From Diabrotica undecimpunctata (Eukaryota > Arthropoda > Insecta > Coleoptera > Chrysomelidae), in the NCBI RefSeq assembly GCF_040954645.1, contig NC_092811.1:117377343-117441342 (forward strand): a stretch of 64,000 nucleotides of DNA, read 5' to 3'. Each line of letters opens with the position of its first letter. The first letter of the stretch is position 1. Made by a program: the position numbers and the translations under genes. Under the pieces are notes generated by a model that was given only the letters and a program-made list of their open reading frames with translations, was not told where the DNA came from and did not search any database. Of the stretch, positions 21,605-31,959 are shown piece after piece.

Positions 21605-23529
21605 CATCATCATATAACGGGGGTCCTACGGCGATTGCCGCTTCCCGCATTTCAGCCTCCATCTTTTCCTATCTCTCCAATCCCCCTCTTCTAAGCCTCT
21701 AGATTGCATTGTTTTTGTAATTTTTCTTCTCCAGGAATTTGGTGGTCTTCCCCTTTTCCTTCTTTCTGGCGGAACATACATTAAGGCTTTCTTTGGCCAC
21801 CGCTCCTCCTCCATTCTCATCACGTGACCATACCATTGTAATTGCCTTCCTTGTATTCTATCTGAAAGAGTATCTCTAATTCCTGTACGGTTTCGTATTT
21901 CCTCATTCCTGATTCTTTCCATTCTCGATACTCGACATGACCTTCTAAGATAATCCATTTCCACAACGTCTACTTTATCTCTTGTCATCGTCCAACATTC
22001 GGCACCATATGTGGTAATTGGTTCTACAATTGCTCTGTATACGCGAAGTTTGGTATGCAATTTTATTTTATTAGACCACAGTAATGAATTCAGTATTCGG
22101 ATGCATTTTTTCCCTTGGGTTATTCGGTTTTGTACATCTATCTTAACTCTGCCATCTGCTGATATGATGCTTCCTAGATATTTATACTGGTTGCAGCCTT
22201 TTATGACTGCGTTTTCAAGCCTCAGATCTGTGGTATTTCCTCCAATTTTTAAATATTCTGTTTTGCTTATGTTTACAGTAAGCCCCCATTTGGCATATTC
22301 CTCAAATAATTTTTGATTCATATAATTTATATCTTCCTCATCGGTTGCAACCACCACCTGATCATCTGCAAACAACAATGTATACAGAGTTTCTTGTCCC
22401 ACTTCGATGCCCATAAATTTACATTTATTTCTCCAATTCCTCAATGCTTCTTGGACGTATATTTTAAAGAGTGTCGGTGACAAACAGCATCCTTGCTTTA
22501 GGCCTTTACTGACTTTAAATTCATTTGAGGTTCTGGTTCCAATTTTTACACAACTAACTGCATTTTCGTACAATTTATATATCGCTCGGATATACGTCGA
22601 ATCCAATCCGGACCTTTCGAGGACCTCAAACATTTTCTTTAACGGGACACTATCATATGCTTTCTCAAGGTCTATAAATACCAAATGGGTCTCTCTACTT
22701 CTTTCGACACGCTTTTCAATTATTTGTCGTAGGATAAATATATTATCAAGGCAGGATCTCCCGGTACGAAAGCCGCTTTGTTCTTCAATATCTTGTATCT
22801 GTCTTTCAACCCTCTTCTTTAATATTCTGCCGTACAACCGGCCCACAGAGCTCGTCACACTAATACCTCTAATTGGAACAGTCTCTTTTATTCCCTCTCT
22901 TATATATGGAGCTTATATAAGATTTATTCCAATCTTTAGGAATTTCCTGGTCTCCACACATACATTTATTGAAAAGGTCTACTATTAATTCTAAAAGTGC
23001 AGTCGGCCCATATTTAACCAGCTCTATGGGAATGTCTGCAGGCCCTGCGGCTTTTCCGTTTTTAACCTCTTTTAAGGTTTCCGTCAATTCAGATAATGTT
23101 ATTAAAGGGATTTCCTGTCTTTCGTCTCTGTTGTCTATTAATTCCCTTATCTTTTCCCATCTGTACTCTACTCTATCCTCTTTCAGCAGTTTCGTATAAT
23201 ATTCTTCCCATTCATTTAACTTTATGAGAGTAATATTGTCTTCATTTTTCTCATTTTTTCTAAACTGCTTTAATGTTTTCCAAGCTTGTGCCACTTTTGT
23301 TCCACCCATAAATCTGTCCAGTTCATCACACTTAGCCTCCCAGTTTATATTTTTCGCCTTATCCACGTCTTTTTTAACTTCTCTATTCCATTTAGCGTAT
23401 ATTTCTCTGTCTTGAGGATCTTTGGATTGAAGCCATATGTGATATGCTTGTTTTTTCTTGAGAACTTTCTCTTCTAGTTCCGTTGACAACCATTCAGGTT
23501 TTCCTTTTTCCTTTTTTAAAGGAATATAA
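21605..23529 (-). mobile_element. RTE-like LINE, 5'-truncated, with near-intact reverse transcriptase
   Basis: ATACGATAAATAAAT at 21590-21604 and 23530-23544 is a perfect 15-bp target duplication. On the minus strand 23489-22869 encodes the linker and start of RT (NGKAAGPADIPIELVKYG, IPKDWNKSYISSIYKRGNKR), and 22858-21626 a 410-residue frame with RT blocks SGFRTGRSCLDNIFILRQI, FIDLEKAYDSV, KGLKQGCCLSPTLF, the catalytic LLFADDQVVVA, GLTVNISKTEYL, YKYLGSIIS and the C-terminus KLRVYRAIVEPITTYGAECW, LQWYGHVMRM, RRKRGRPPNSWRRK. One frame break near 22860 separates the parts. The endonuclease is missing, so it was truncated at insertion. The catalytic Asp pair is intact. Confidence 0.92.
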
Positions 23530-24130
23530 ATACGATAAATAAATAAATTACAAAATAATTGTACAGCAGGTTAACCATTATATTTATACATTCATTATTA
23601 GCCAAATAAACAATAAAATTTAAAATTCCATTTGAATTTTTGCTCCTCATTTTATACAAATTAACTCTAACTTATGATACAGGCAAAAATATTCTAAAGA
23701 AAGTAAGTAATTAAAAAGATTATGGAGAACTCCAGTGCAGTTTACCGTGCCTTTTACTACAACGAAAGGTTTTCTGCGAATTCCGGCTATCGTTTAGAGG
23801 TGTGAAGTTGGGTGAATGTACTGTAGTTTTCTTTCTAATAGTTTTGTTATGTTTAAAATACCTAGTTGATTTTTAGATACTGTTTTAACTGGTACTTACT
23901 TAAAAATTTTTCTGCTGTCTTTTTTAGTTTACATTTTTACGAAATAAACGTTTTCATTTTAATTAATCTGTTATTGTTATTACGTGTGCAAAATCATGTA
24001 AATTAACAAAAACAAAACAAAACCGGGTAAGTCCTTTTGTTTAAAATTTACAAGTATTTTGAAACCGAAGTCATTAAAGTATTAAATTATTTTATAATCC
24101 AAGGTTTATAAAATGAAAGGTTGCACTATT

Positions 24131-24222
24131 CAAAGCATAACATATTAATATTGACATTTTATTGCTCTATTCTATTCTATTGCTCAAAGCATAACATATT
24201 AATATTGACATTTTATTGCTCT
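24131..24222. repeat. Direct duplication, 54-bp period, upstream of the LRR gene
   Basis: A 38-bp block starting CAAAGCATAACATATTAATA at 24131 is repeated exactly at 24185. It lies 140-230 bp upstream of the leucine-rich-repeat gene. No promoter function can be shown from sequence alone. Confidence 0.85.
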
Positions 24223-24360
24223 CCTGCAAGATTTAAAAGACGTCTTTCTGCAGGTAGACGCTGCAATATTATCAATAACTTCTTTTATGTAAAAGATGTG
24301 TTTATTCGTCCCTGAATACGACACTGTAAGTCACACTAAAACCGGTATAAATTTGGTAAC

Positions 24361-25713
24361 ATGAGGTACAAAATTATTATATTCGTAAAAATGTTGCGTA
24401 AAGTGCTAATAGTGATATCTACGTTTTTTATTTGTATTAACTGTAGTAATATTTCTGTTAAACTCTTCAAAGATTCAGACGTAGTTAATATAACAATTAA
24501 CTCAATTGTTGAGTTAAAACAAAATGTAGCCCACAGAGGTGAACTAGAAGACATTGAAATTGAGGACCAAAATGTTCCAGTAGTACCAAACAATTTTCTA
24601 AATGGAATCAGTGTTAGAGAACTCCACATAATTAGAGCCCAAGTGCGAGATGTTGAACCTGGTGCATTCAATGGGGCTTCTATGGTTAACCTAATGTTGT
24701 ATGAGAACCAAATTGAACGAATAAGAAAAGGTATATTTAACAAAAAATCATTTAATATACTTGCTTTGCAGAATAACATTATATCTAATATAGAAGATGA
24801 CGCATTTGACAGTGCAACTATCCAAATATTAGACTTGGGTTTTAACAAGATGGTAAAACTGACGTCAAAAATGTTCACCGGTTCAAATATAACAAAACTT
24901 AACTTACAATCAAACGTAATCAGTAATATAGAAGATGGTACCTTTGGAAAAATCGATAATTTGAACAAATTAGACCTAAGCGGCAATCAACTGGAAGTTA
25001 TTGGACACGTTTTTCAAAACTTGACAACTTTGAATGAATTGCACTTGGACGGAAACCGAATTAAAACACTTGAACCTGGATGTTTTGGCGGTTCTGGCAT
25101 CTACTGGCTTTATTTTGCAGGTAACCAACTGACTCATATTGCAAAAGGAGTGTTTTACAAGGTACCAATCTCTTTATTGGGTTTCTCTAATAACAAAATT
25201 TCAAAAATTGATAAAGGAGCCTTAGCTGGTCTTTCGACTCTAACATTTGTTCAGTTAGATAATAACAATCTTGGAGATTTAAAGCTGTCCACTCTTGGCT
25301 CCCTCAATACTAATTTAAATGGTCTATCTTTGAGTGAAAACGGCATTTCAAATATCGATATTGGTGTGTTCAAAAATACTAAAATCGACATGTTGGACCT
25401 AAGCAAAAACCACATAAAATCGATTAAAAAAGGACTTCTCCATAATGTTACAGTTTACACCATTAATTTGAGTGAAAATGAGATTACTGAAATAGAAGAA
25501 GGTGCTTTTGATGATATCGAGGATTTAAGTTTCATAGATGTGAGCTTGAACAAACTTAAAGAAGTTAGGAAGGGGATGTTCAGTCTACCATTGGATCAAG
25601 TTAATTTGGAAGATAATGTAATAACTAAAATCGATCGTGATGCCCTCAATGGTCTTCCGCTTTCACGTCTTCAGTTAAAAAATAATCCTATTGCAGCAAA
25701 GAATAACGCTTAA
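24361..25713 (+). CDS. Secreted leucine-rich-repeat protein, single exon
   Basis: An intact intronless frame of 450 residues. It starts at 24361; an internal Met at 24391 gives the better signal peptide (MLRKVLIVISTFFICINC), followed by a short cap and about 15 leucine-rich repeats of 22-24 residues with the pattern LxxLxLxxNxIxxIxxGxF (for example LNKLDLSGNQLEVIG, LNELHLDGNRIKTLEPGCF). There is no transmembrane segment, no GPI-like tail and no cysteine-flanked C-terminal cap; the last repeat ends LKNNPIAAKNNA. It is probably extracellular, binding a protein partner, but the function is unknown. TATAAAT at 24345 would place transcription start after the first ATG, favouring 24391. AATAAA follows the stop at about 25737. 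Confidence 0.9.
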   Translation: MRYKIIIFVKMLRKVLIVISTFFICINCSNISVKLFKDSDVVNITINSIVELKQNVAHRGELEDIEIEDQNVPVVPNNFLNGISVRELHIIRAQVRDVEPGAFNGASMVNLMLYENQIERIRKGIFNKKSFNILALQNNIISNIEDDAFDSATIQILDLGFNKMVKLTSKMFTGSNITKLNLQSNVISNIEDGTFGKIDNLNKLDLSGNQLEVIGHVFQNLTTLNELHLDGNRIKTLEPGCFGGSGIYWLYFAGNQLTHIAKGVFYKVPISLLGFSNNKISKIDKGALAGLSTLTFVQLDNNNLGDLKLSTLGSLNTNLNGLSLSENGISNIDIGVFKNTKIDMLDLSKNHIKSIKKGLLHNVTVYTINLSENEITEIEEGAFDDIEDLSFIDVSLNKLKEVRKGMFSLPLDQVNLEDNVITKIDRDALNGLPLSRLQLKNNPIAAKNNA

Positions 25714-25736
25714 CATGTATTTTTAATACCAGTCTA

Positions 25737-25742
25737 ATAAAT
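25737..25742 (+). terminator. Candidate polyadenylation signal of the LRR gene
   Basis: AATAAA about 25 bp after the stop codon at 25713. The short spacing is typical of compact insect 3' ends. 25750-26080 holds only AT-rich sequence with two short stretches rich in GGGTAAAGTG-like words. Confidence 0.5.
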
Positions 25743-26082
25743 AATTAAATTTGATGTTTTTGTTTAATTATTTGTTCATATTTTAGTCAAAATTATTTAT
25801 ATGATGAACTTGAAATAAAGAAATTAAAGATAAGTAGGGGAAAGTGGAGTAAAGTGGAATAGCTTAACTTTGAAATTAAACAAATTTTACAATTTTCGAA
25901 ATAAAATTTTGTAAAAAACAAATCTTATTACAGTAACGTTTAAGATGATTATGTTGAAATATAAATTGAATTAAGTAAGTAAATTTTTTGCTATGCGTGG
26001 GTTTGTCAGGCATTGTCTTTTTTCCACTTTGCCCCGCATGGTTGGGTAAAGTGAAATAGTCGATGGGGTAATGTGAGATGTA

Positions 26083-26690
26083 GAATAGAATAGAATAGAA
26101 ATATGCTTTATTGTCACTGAAAATTGTACAATTTTATGGACAAAGCTTACAAAAAATCAGAAAAATAAAAATTTTAAATTTACTGAAATTAAATAAAGTT
26201 TAAGTTGCTACATGTGATACCCAAATATATATAAAAATACTTTAAGTACTTGTACATAAAGGTAATGGAATTTCTTGTTATTCGTTAAGAAACTCTTCTA
26301 CTGAATAATATGGTCTTTAAGATAGATAGGCTTTTGTCATTTTACGGAACTTAAGATAAGAAATTGCAGATTAAAGTTGCAAAGGGTATAATTTTTTTGC
26401 CGAATGTAATATAGACTTCTTCTTCTAAAAACTCAGTGGACGGGATCGGTAAATACACATCAAAGGTTGGATTTCTGGTGGAGTAGCCATAGTTAGGCCT
26501 TGCTGAAAAAATCATGTAGGTGTTTACGAATTTAGCAAACAGTTTTTAAAATATTTTAAGAGGGAAGCGTTAAAATCCTGTGATTTTTGAAGTAGCTTCT
26601 GCAATGTGTTCTTTTGAGGCTAAACAGATACCGTATTGCTATTTTTTGCAATTTAAAAACAACATCAGATTGGACAGCTGTACTAGAAGA
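26083..26690 (-). mobile_element. Probable LINE 3' untranslated region with TAGAA-repeat tail
   Basis: A (TAGAA)n run at 26083-26102 precedes ATATGCTTTATTGTCAC, which reversed reads GTGACAATAAAGCATAT, a form common at LINE 3' ends with short satellite tails. No coding frame was recognised in the following 600 bp. The family assignment is uncertain. Confidence 0.4.
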
Positions 26691-26697
26691 TGAGACT

Positions 26698-26699
<2 letters not shown>

Positions 26700-26774
<75 letters not shown>
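26700..26774. repeat. (TA)n microsatellite
   Basis: Uninterrupted TA dinucleotides over about 74 bp, directly at the 3' end of the minus-strand LINE to the right, so it may have grown from that element's tail. Confidence 0.97.
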
Positions 26775-26776
<2 letters not shown>

Positions 26777-27840
26777 CCTAAACCCATTTACCACCGGGTG
26801 TAATGTCTTTAGTTAGTTGCATGTACAATTTTTCTCCATTGCTTCTTATTCTTTGCTTGGTTTCTTGCTTGTTCTTTGCTGATTCCTCGTGTCTCTAGGA
26901 TTGAGGTTACATTATCATCACATGTCTTCATTGCCCTGCCCCTTGGTCTCTTGGTTTGTCTTCTGGCTTCCCATACTTTTTTAATTGGTCTTTCTTGATT
27001 CATTCTAACCATGTGTCTATACCATCTCAGTTGGGCCTCTTCAATTTTCTTAATAATTGGTTGGACCTTAAGATGTTCTCTGACTGCCTCATTTCTAATC
27101 CTGTCTAACCTGGTTATACCCATTGTTCTTTTAAGAAACTTCATTTCTATGGTCTGTATTTTCGATTTTAATTTATCAGTAAGTGTCCAACTTTCACTAC
27201 CAAAAGTTAAAATCGGCACAAACACCGTCTTGTATATGGCCGCTTTGGCTTTTTGGGATACTTCTTTTTTCGACAAAAATGTACTTTTAATTGCTTGGTA
27301 CATCCGAGCAGCACTTTTTATTCTGAAACTTATTTCAGTTTCTTCAGTTCCTCTGTTCTCTATTTTTACTACCAAGTATTTGTAAGTATCGACTTGTTTA
27401 AGTGTATTTCCGTTAAGTGTTATCTTCGTTTGTTTTCTATTTTTTCCACATACCATTACTTTCGTCTTCTCATTATTGATCCTTAAATTTCGTTTAATTA
27501 GTGCAGCGTTCCATACTTGTAAATTTCGATTGAGTGCTTCTTTATTTATCCCAAATATCACTAGATTGTCTGCGTATGCACATTCTGAGATCCACACTGC
27601 TTCTAGATTTCTATGTCTGGCATATAATTTCAATGTTTCTGCTCTAGTTTCTTTAATTATGTCATCCAAGACAATGTTAAACAGTATGGGGCCTAGGACT
27701 CCTCCTTGACGTAGACCCTCATTTACTATGAACTCTTCGAATTCCATATTATCGGTTCTGATTCTGTTCCTAGTAAGTCTATATATACTCATAATGGCTT
27801 GCCTGGTTTGATTTTCACACCTTTCTTTTTTAAACATATG
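26775..27840 (-). mobile_element. RTE-like LINE, 5'-truncated, RT palm to C-terminus intact
   Basis: A minus-strand frame of 342 residues (27837-26809) with GLRQGGVLGPILFNIVLDD, SECAYADNLVIFGI, LRINNEKTKVMV, YKYLVVKIE, KAAIYKTVFVPILTFGSESW, LRWYRHMVRMNQER and RPRGRAMKTCDD. The catalytic motif is YADN rather than YADD, so the second Asp is lost and the copy could not polymerise DNA even if complete. No stops over 1 kb suggests modest age. Confidence 0.9.
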
Positions 27841-27849
27841 TCAATCACC

Positions 27850-28135
27850 TTCCTTGGATAGGCAGAGAGAGGAATGGAAAATACAATAAAAGAAAGTAAA
27901 TTGCAATATCTCGGACATGTGATGAGAGGCGAAAGATACAACATCTTGAGACTCATAATTCAAGGAAAAGTAGAGGGTAGGACAAGCGTAGGCAGAAGAC
28001 GCGTTTCCTGGTTGAAGAACCTGAGAGAGTGGGTGGTTGCAGCTCAAGGCAATTGTTCAGAGCAGCTGCCTCGAAGGTCAGAATAGCCATGATGATTGCC
28101 AACCTTCGTCGCGGAGATGGCACTTAAAGAAGAAG
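27850..28135 (+). mobile_element. LINE 3' fragment, plus strand
   Basis: MENTIKESKLQYLGHVMRGE then RLIIQGKVEGRTSVGRRRVS and, after a frameshift, IAMMIANLRRGDGT form the C-terminus of an RTE-like LINE, ending with a GAAGAAG tail at about 28130. It abuts the oppositely oriented LINE at 27840. Confidence 0.75.
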
Positions 28136-28369
28136 ATCTGGCTGTTATTAAGACGCAAGGGTTAAACAGCTCCTTTATAGAATAATGCTACTATCTTATT
28201 CACGTTCAAAGAGAGTAAATTAGAATCAGACTAGGTTTTTATTGTAATCAGATAAGAAGTTATAGTTGCATGAAAAGTAGAGAGACCCAAGAGTCAGTAT
28301 CATTTACTCTAACCAGTTGTTTTCTTTTCTCCAAGTAAAATTGGAACCAATTTAATGAAATACCTCGAA

Positions 28370-28710
28370 TTTAGTAGAAATTTAGTTTTCTATCAAATCA
28401 AATACTTTGGCATAGTCACAAAAAACAGTGGTGGCAGTGTAAAGATTATTGTTTAGTGCTTGGTAAACTTCATGTAGCACAGAAAACATAGCATCACTTG
28501 TACATTTACGAGAAACGACATAAATCGGACTTTCATAAGTCTTTCAATAATTTTAGATAGTACTTGCAATAAGGCAATAAATCTGTAGTTGCAGGTATTC
28601 AATTTTTCTGCACCCTTATGAAGAGGAGTAATAATGGCTGTCTTAAGGCACTCTGGAAAAATACCTTTTTCAAATGAATCATTTATTAGTGAGACCAGGA
28701 CTTCCAACCC
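28370..28710 (-). mobile_element. Jockey/CR1-type RT fragment
   Basis: LVSLINDSFEKGIFPECLKT, AIITPLHKGAEKLNTCNYR and LSKIIERLMKVRF on the minus strand are RT blocks 1-2 of Jockey or CR1 LINEs, distinct from the RTE-like copies by the TPLHKG wording. After a frameshift, sequence toward 28380 reads like KAFD-type block 3. It is short and decayed. Confidence 0.65.
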
Positions 28711-28715
28711 ATTTT

Positions 28716-29190
28716 TTGGAATATATGAGGGATAGGAAATTCACATCAGAATCACATGCTAAAACCGTAGAAACTTTCTCGAATGGTATTAGTATAAACA
28801 TCGGGTTAAACAAGTACCATATTTTAAATATAGTTGTTATGCAAAATGACCAAAACATCGAGGTTATGGGTAAAAATGGTAAGTGTAAATGTCTCGGAGT
28901 AAAGCAAGCGCGAAAAATTGACCATAAACAAATATAGACCAAAGACCAAAGACAGCAACAACAATCATATCTTAACAGTAAACATTTGTTTAAGACATTA
29001 AATATATACAGATGGTCTGCTATGATATTACCATCATTTGGTATTGTTCTAAAGTATTGTAAGTGGTCTAAAACGGATATAGAAAGTTTTCAGTGAAAAG
29101 TAAGACCACTTCTTACAAAATCACAAAAATATTATTCTCGTAGTGCCGTAGAAAGAATATTACTGCGGTATCTAAGAGAGAAAGTATTTT
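28716..29190 (+). mobile_element. LINE fragment with late RT and C-terminal block
   Basis: Plus-strand pieces KTVETFSNGISINIGLNKYH and KCKCLGVKQ, then (after stops) PSFGIVLKYCKWSKTDIESF and SRSAVERILLRYLREK, resemble the RT thumb and C-terminus of a LINE family whose members read YSFGVIKWSKTDL and SAVERLTLPR. This family is not otherwise seen in the window. Confidence 0.5.
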
Positions 29191-29399
29191 TTGTTATAGG
29201 TCAGTAATTAGAAAAATAGTTTGCTAATTTAATAAGTTATTTTCAGAAACAGCCTGAGAAATTTACTTAACATCGCGCAATTTGTGCAGTGATGACACTA
29301 CACGACCATTTAATATCAGATTATTCCAACCAAAAATTACTTGATATATATGTACTGTCAAAGACTCTCAGATCCAAATGTTAACATAGATACTATGTA

Positions 29400-30290
29400 A
29401 AGCTTGTTTAGCAGTAAATGGTTGACTTCAATTAGTACCGAATATAAACATCCTGGATTAACCGATAATAGTATAAAAGACCCGGTTTCAGGTAACAATG
29501 GTTTACCTGAGGTACAAGGTCTTAACAATGGGCCAAGTCAGATAAATTTAATATTATTCACGACCGCACTAATTGAAGCCTTCTTTTTCTTTTTGTGCCA
29601 CTCCTATCGGAGATTGGAAATCATCAAGGCTATACTGACCTTGTTTATAGTTGACCTAAAGACTTCATTAGTGGTACAGCTTGGATTCCGTTTTCCTTCT
29701 ATTTTTCCTTGCATTATATTTTGAAGTAATGCGTATTTATGTCCTCTCATCAGGTGACCCAAATATTCGAGCTTTCTTCGTTTGATCGCTGAGAAAATTT
29801 CTGGGTCTTTTCCTATCCTTCGCATTACTTCAAAGTTTGTGACTCTTTCAACCCAACTTATCTTCAGCATTCGACGGTAGCACCACATCTCGAAACTTTC
29901 AATATTTTTTATGTTGTTCTGTTTGAGAGTCCAGGCCTCTACACCGTATAATAGCGTGTTAAATACGTAGCCCCTTAGCATTCTTAATCGTAGAGGGATG
30001 CTTATATCTCTGTTGCAGAAAATTTCCTTATCTTTATGAAGGTGGCCCTGGCAATTTTGATACGTCTTTTTGTTTCATTGTTTTGGTATCCAGTTTCGTT
30101 TATTGAAGTCCCCAAGTATTTGTAACTTGACACTTTTTCAGTTTTAATGCCGTTTATACTAATATGTGCTGGTTGTGTCATGTTATTACTGAAGATCATA
30201 TAATTGGTTTTTTTGATATTGATACTTATGCCACAATTGTTGCAGGCAATATTTATTTATGAAGTCAACCATTTTCTGCTAAACAAACTT
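29400..30290. mobile_element. MITE with ~33-bp terminal inverted repeats, split by a LINE
   Basis: The left end around 29400-29436 (AAGCTTGTTTAGCAG, then AAATGGTTGACTTCAATTAGT) is matched in reverse by ACTAATTGAAG at 29567-29578 joined to TCAACCATTTTCTGCTAAAC at 30264-30284. The right arm is thus cut by the LINE at 29579-30259. TA flanks both outer ends. Without the insert the MITE is about 205 bp. No coding potential. Confidence 0.65.
29579..30259 (-). mobile_element. RTE-like LINE, 5'-truncated, inserted in a MITE
   Basis: Minus-strand frames 30199-30002 (INGIKTEKVSSYKYLGTSIN, KRRIKIARATFIKIRKF) and 29981-29604 (LRGYVFNTLLYGVEAWTL, YRRMLKISWVERVTNFEVM, KRRKLEYLGHLMRG, NKVSIALMISNLR) are RT thumb and C-terminus, with one frameshift between. 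TGAAG (29574-29578 and 30260-30264) is the minimal target duplication. The 3' end is A/G-rich. Confidence 0.85.
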
Positions 30291-30292
30291 TA

Positions 30293-31005
30293 GAACCAAC
30301 CAACCAACATCTAACCGGGAGTTGCCAGGCGTTTGTCGGAGCTTATTATAGAGAAGGGCAAGACTTAGTGGGTGTTAGCAGTGTTAAATAGTTGGTGATT
30401 AGATGAAGTTGAGACCGACCTAGGGATACTAGAGATCAAAAGATGGCCAGAAACCGAACAGAATAGCGACTAATCTTAGAGCAGACCAGGATCCACAGAG
30501 GATTGTCGAGCCAAAGATGATGACATTACAGACTTAGTAGGAGATAATCTTCCTCAAGAACTAGCCAACAAACTAGGACTCTTCGTCTCTTACCAAGTCT
30601 CCAACCAATCATGTCCCTTATTATCAATACGTCCATTACAGTGCTATGCTTGAAAATAACAACCTTATTGATGGAATAGGAGAGAAATGTTTAAAAAAAC
30701 TGTGACAGAAGTCCTTTATTTAATAGTAGACTTGACATAGCTACAATGAATACCGATAATTTACGTCACTTACATTGTTTAGATAAAGAGCTTAAGCAAT
30801 ATTAATTAAAAGTATTATCAAAATTTAAAAATAATTAGAAATTATTTTTCCTATAAAAATTATTACAAAGATTTATTGCAAATTTTATATAACTGTATCT
30901 ACAGGTCAGAGGCAATTCATATTTTGAACGATAACTTTTATATAAGAAGTACTGATAAATAGTATAGTATGGTCCTAGAATATATGGTGATTATATATAT
31001 TTATA
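30293..31005. other. Unassigned stretch
   Basis: 30300-30620 is less AT-rich than its surroundings (CTAACCGGGAGTTGCCAGGC) and could be a decayed LINE leader, but no frame or end was found. 30650-31005 is AT-rich with nothing recognised. Confidence 0.35.
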
Positions 31006-31530
31006 TACAGTGTGTTCCAAGCAAAATTTGACCCCCCCAGAATCTCAGAAACCAAGATTTTTTTAAATTAAAAAAAAACGTCAATTTGTATTGGGAGTGG
31101 GACGAATTTTCATGCAAAATTCATGCCCTCAAATATAATTCCCTACTGCCCCGCATCAACACCCAGTTTTTTTTTAAATAGCAAGTGTGGTCGAGTGGCA
31201 CATCATTTAAAAGGTATTTTTTTTCTCTACTCTATTTTTTTCTTAATTTTCGGAATAACTCAAGATAATTTTAGGTTTAACTAATTTATTGGTTGAACAC
31301 AGTTAAATCAAAAAACAACAAAATTTCATCAAACTAACCAGTTAAATGTTCGAAATGTCCTCCTGTGACATCCATACAATAATACAGTATATTTTCAAAG
31401 CCTCTTCATACATTTTGGAGATCCTCCGGTGTCAATAATCTTCATTTTGTCACAATTCTTTGTCGCAACTCTGCAAGATCTGCAGGCGGAGTGGCATATG
31501 ATGCCAGAGATAGTTGTCTGATAGACTGTT
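31006..31530 (-). pseudogene. Tc1/mariner transposase C-terminal fragment
   Basis: On the minus strand, frames read AELRQRIVTK, LLTPEDLQNV, and YYCMDVTGGHFEHLT, the usual end of one insect Tc1/mariner transposase group. The flank at 31006 (CAGTGTGTTCCAAG) may be the element's terminal repeat. Two frameshifts are needed. The catalytic core is missing; LINE sequence follows directly to the right. Confidence 0.5.
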
Positions 31531-31790
31531 GATTCCGTTTGTAAATGACCCAATACCGCCACTTCACTTGCCTCATTTCTCACACGACGTAGTGCATTTT
31601 TAGATGCACTTGTTTTAATGTCCATGCTTCCAAGCCATAAAGGAGACTAGTGAATACGTAACACCGAAGCATTCTTAGGCGTAGTCCTAACCTTATATCC
31701 CGACAACAAAGAAACTTTTTAAGTTTAATGAATGATGCACGTGCTATTTCAATATGTGTCTTAATTTCTTTGGTTTAGATCATTATAAAA
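31531..31790 (-). mobile_element. LINE fragment (RT thumb and start of C-terminus)
   Basis: Minus strand: IKTHIEIARASFIKLKKFLC, LRLRMLRCYVFTSLLYGLEA, WTLK. This is the same segment as in the LINE at 29.6-30.2 kb. It lacks both ends. Confidence 0.65.
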
Positions 31791-31875
31791 CTGCCTTATC
31801 CTTCGTGCGTTAGTTTTTACATTAGATTAAGAGAACTTTAGTAATTTGGGATAGATTAAAATAGCTTATTGGTCA

Positions 31876-31959
31876 TCTATGACCAGATTGTAATCATAAA
31901 TAATGAAAAATAATGAATCTATGACCAGATTGTAATCATAAATAATGGAAAATAATGTT
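31876..31959. repeat. Direct tandem duplication of 42 bp
   Basis: TCTATGACCAGATTGTAATC begins at 31876 and again at 31918, with one change between the copies. Sequence from 31960 to 32596 has no recognised gene or element. Confidence 0.85.

Larger units (their letters stand above)
19637..23823 (+). mobile_element. Tc1/mariner-superfamily element with ~105-bp terminal repeats, nested insertions
   Basis: 19637 to about 19740 is the near-identical reverse complement of about 23715-23823. Both ends begin CAGTACATTCA and are flanked by TA (19635-19636, 23824-23825), the Tc1/mariner target duplication. Inside are the DDE transposase remains (20640-21325), a LINE C-terminus (21393-21604) and a LINE (21605-23529) with its own duplication. 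Removing the last gives about 2.2 kb. The long terminal repeats differ from the short ones of the neighbouring Tc1 element, so they are separate families. Confidence 0.85.

Noticed and set aside
22011..22988. Plus-strand frames opposite the RT gene
   Set aside because: Antisense shadows of the LINE reverse transcriptase.
24361..25713. Assignment of the LRR gene to Toll or chaoptin
   Set aside because: No TIR domain, membrane segment, cysteine caps or GPI signal; only the repeat type is shared.
26700..26774. Possible replication origin or regulatory TATA cluster
   Set aside because: Pure dinucleotide repeat at a LINE 3' end; microsatellite is the simpler reading.
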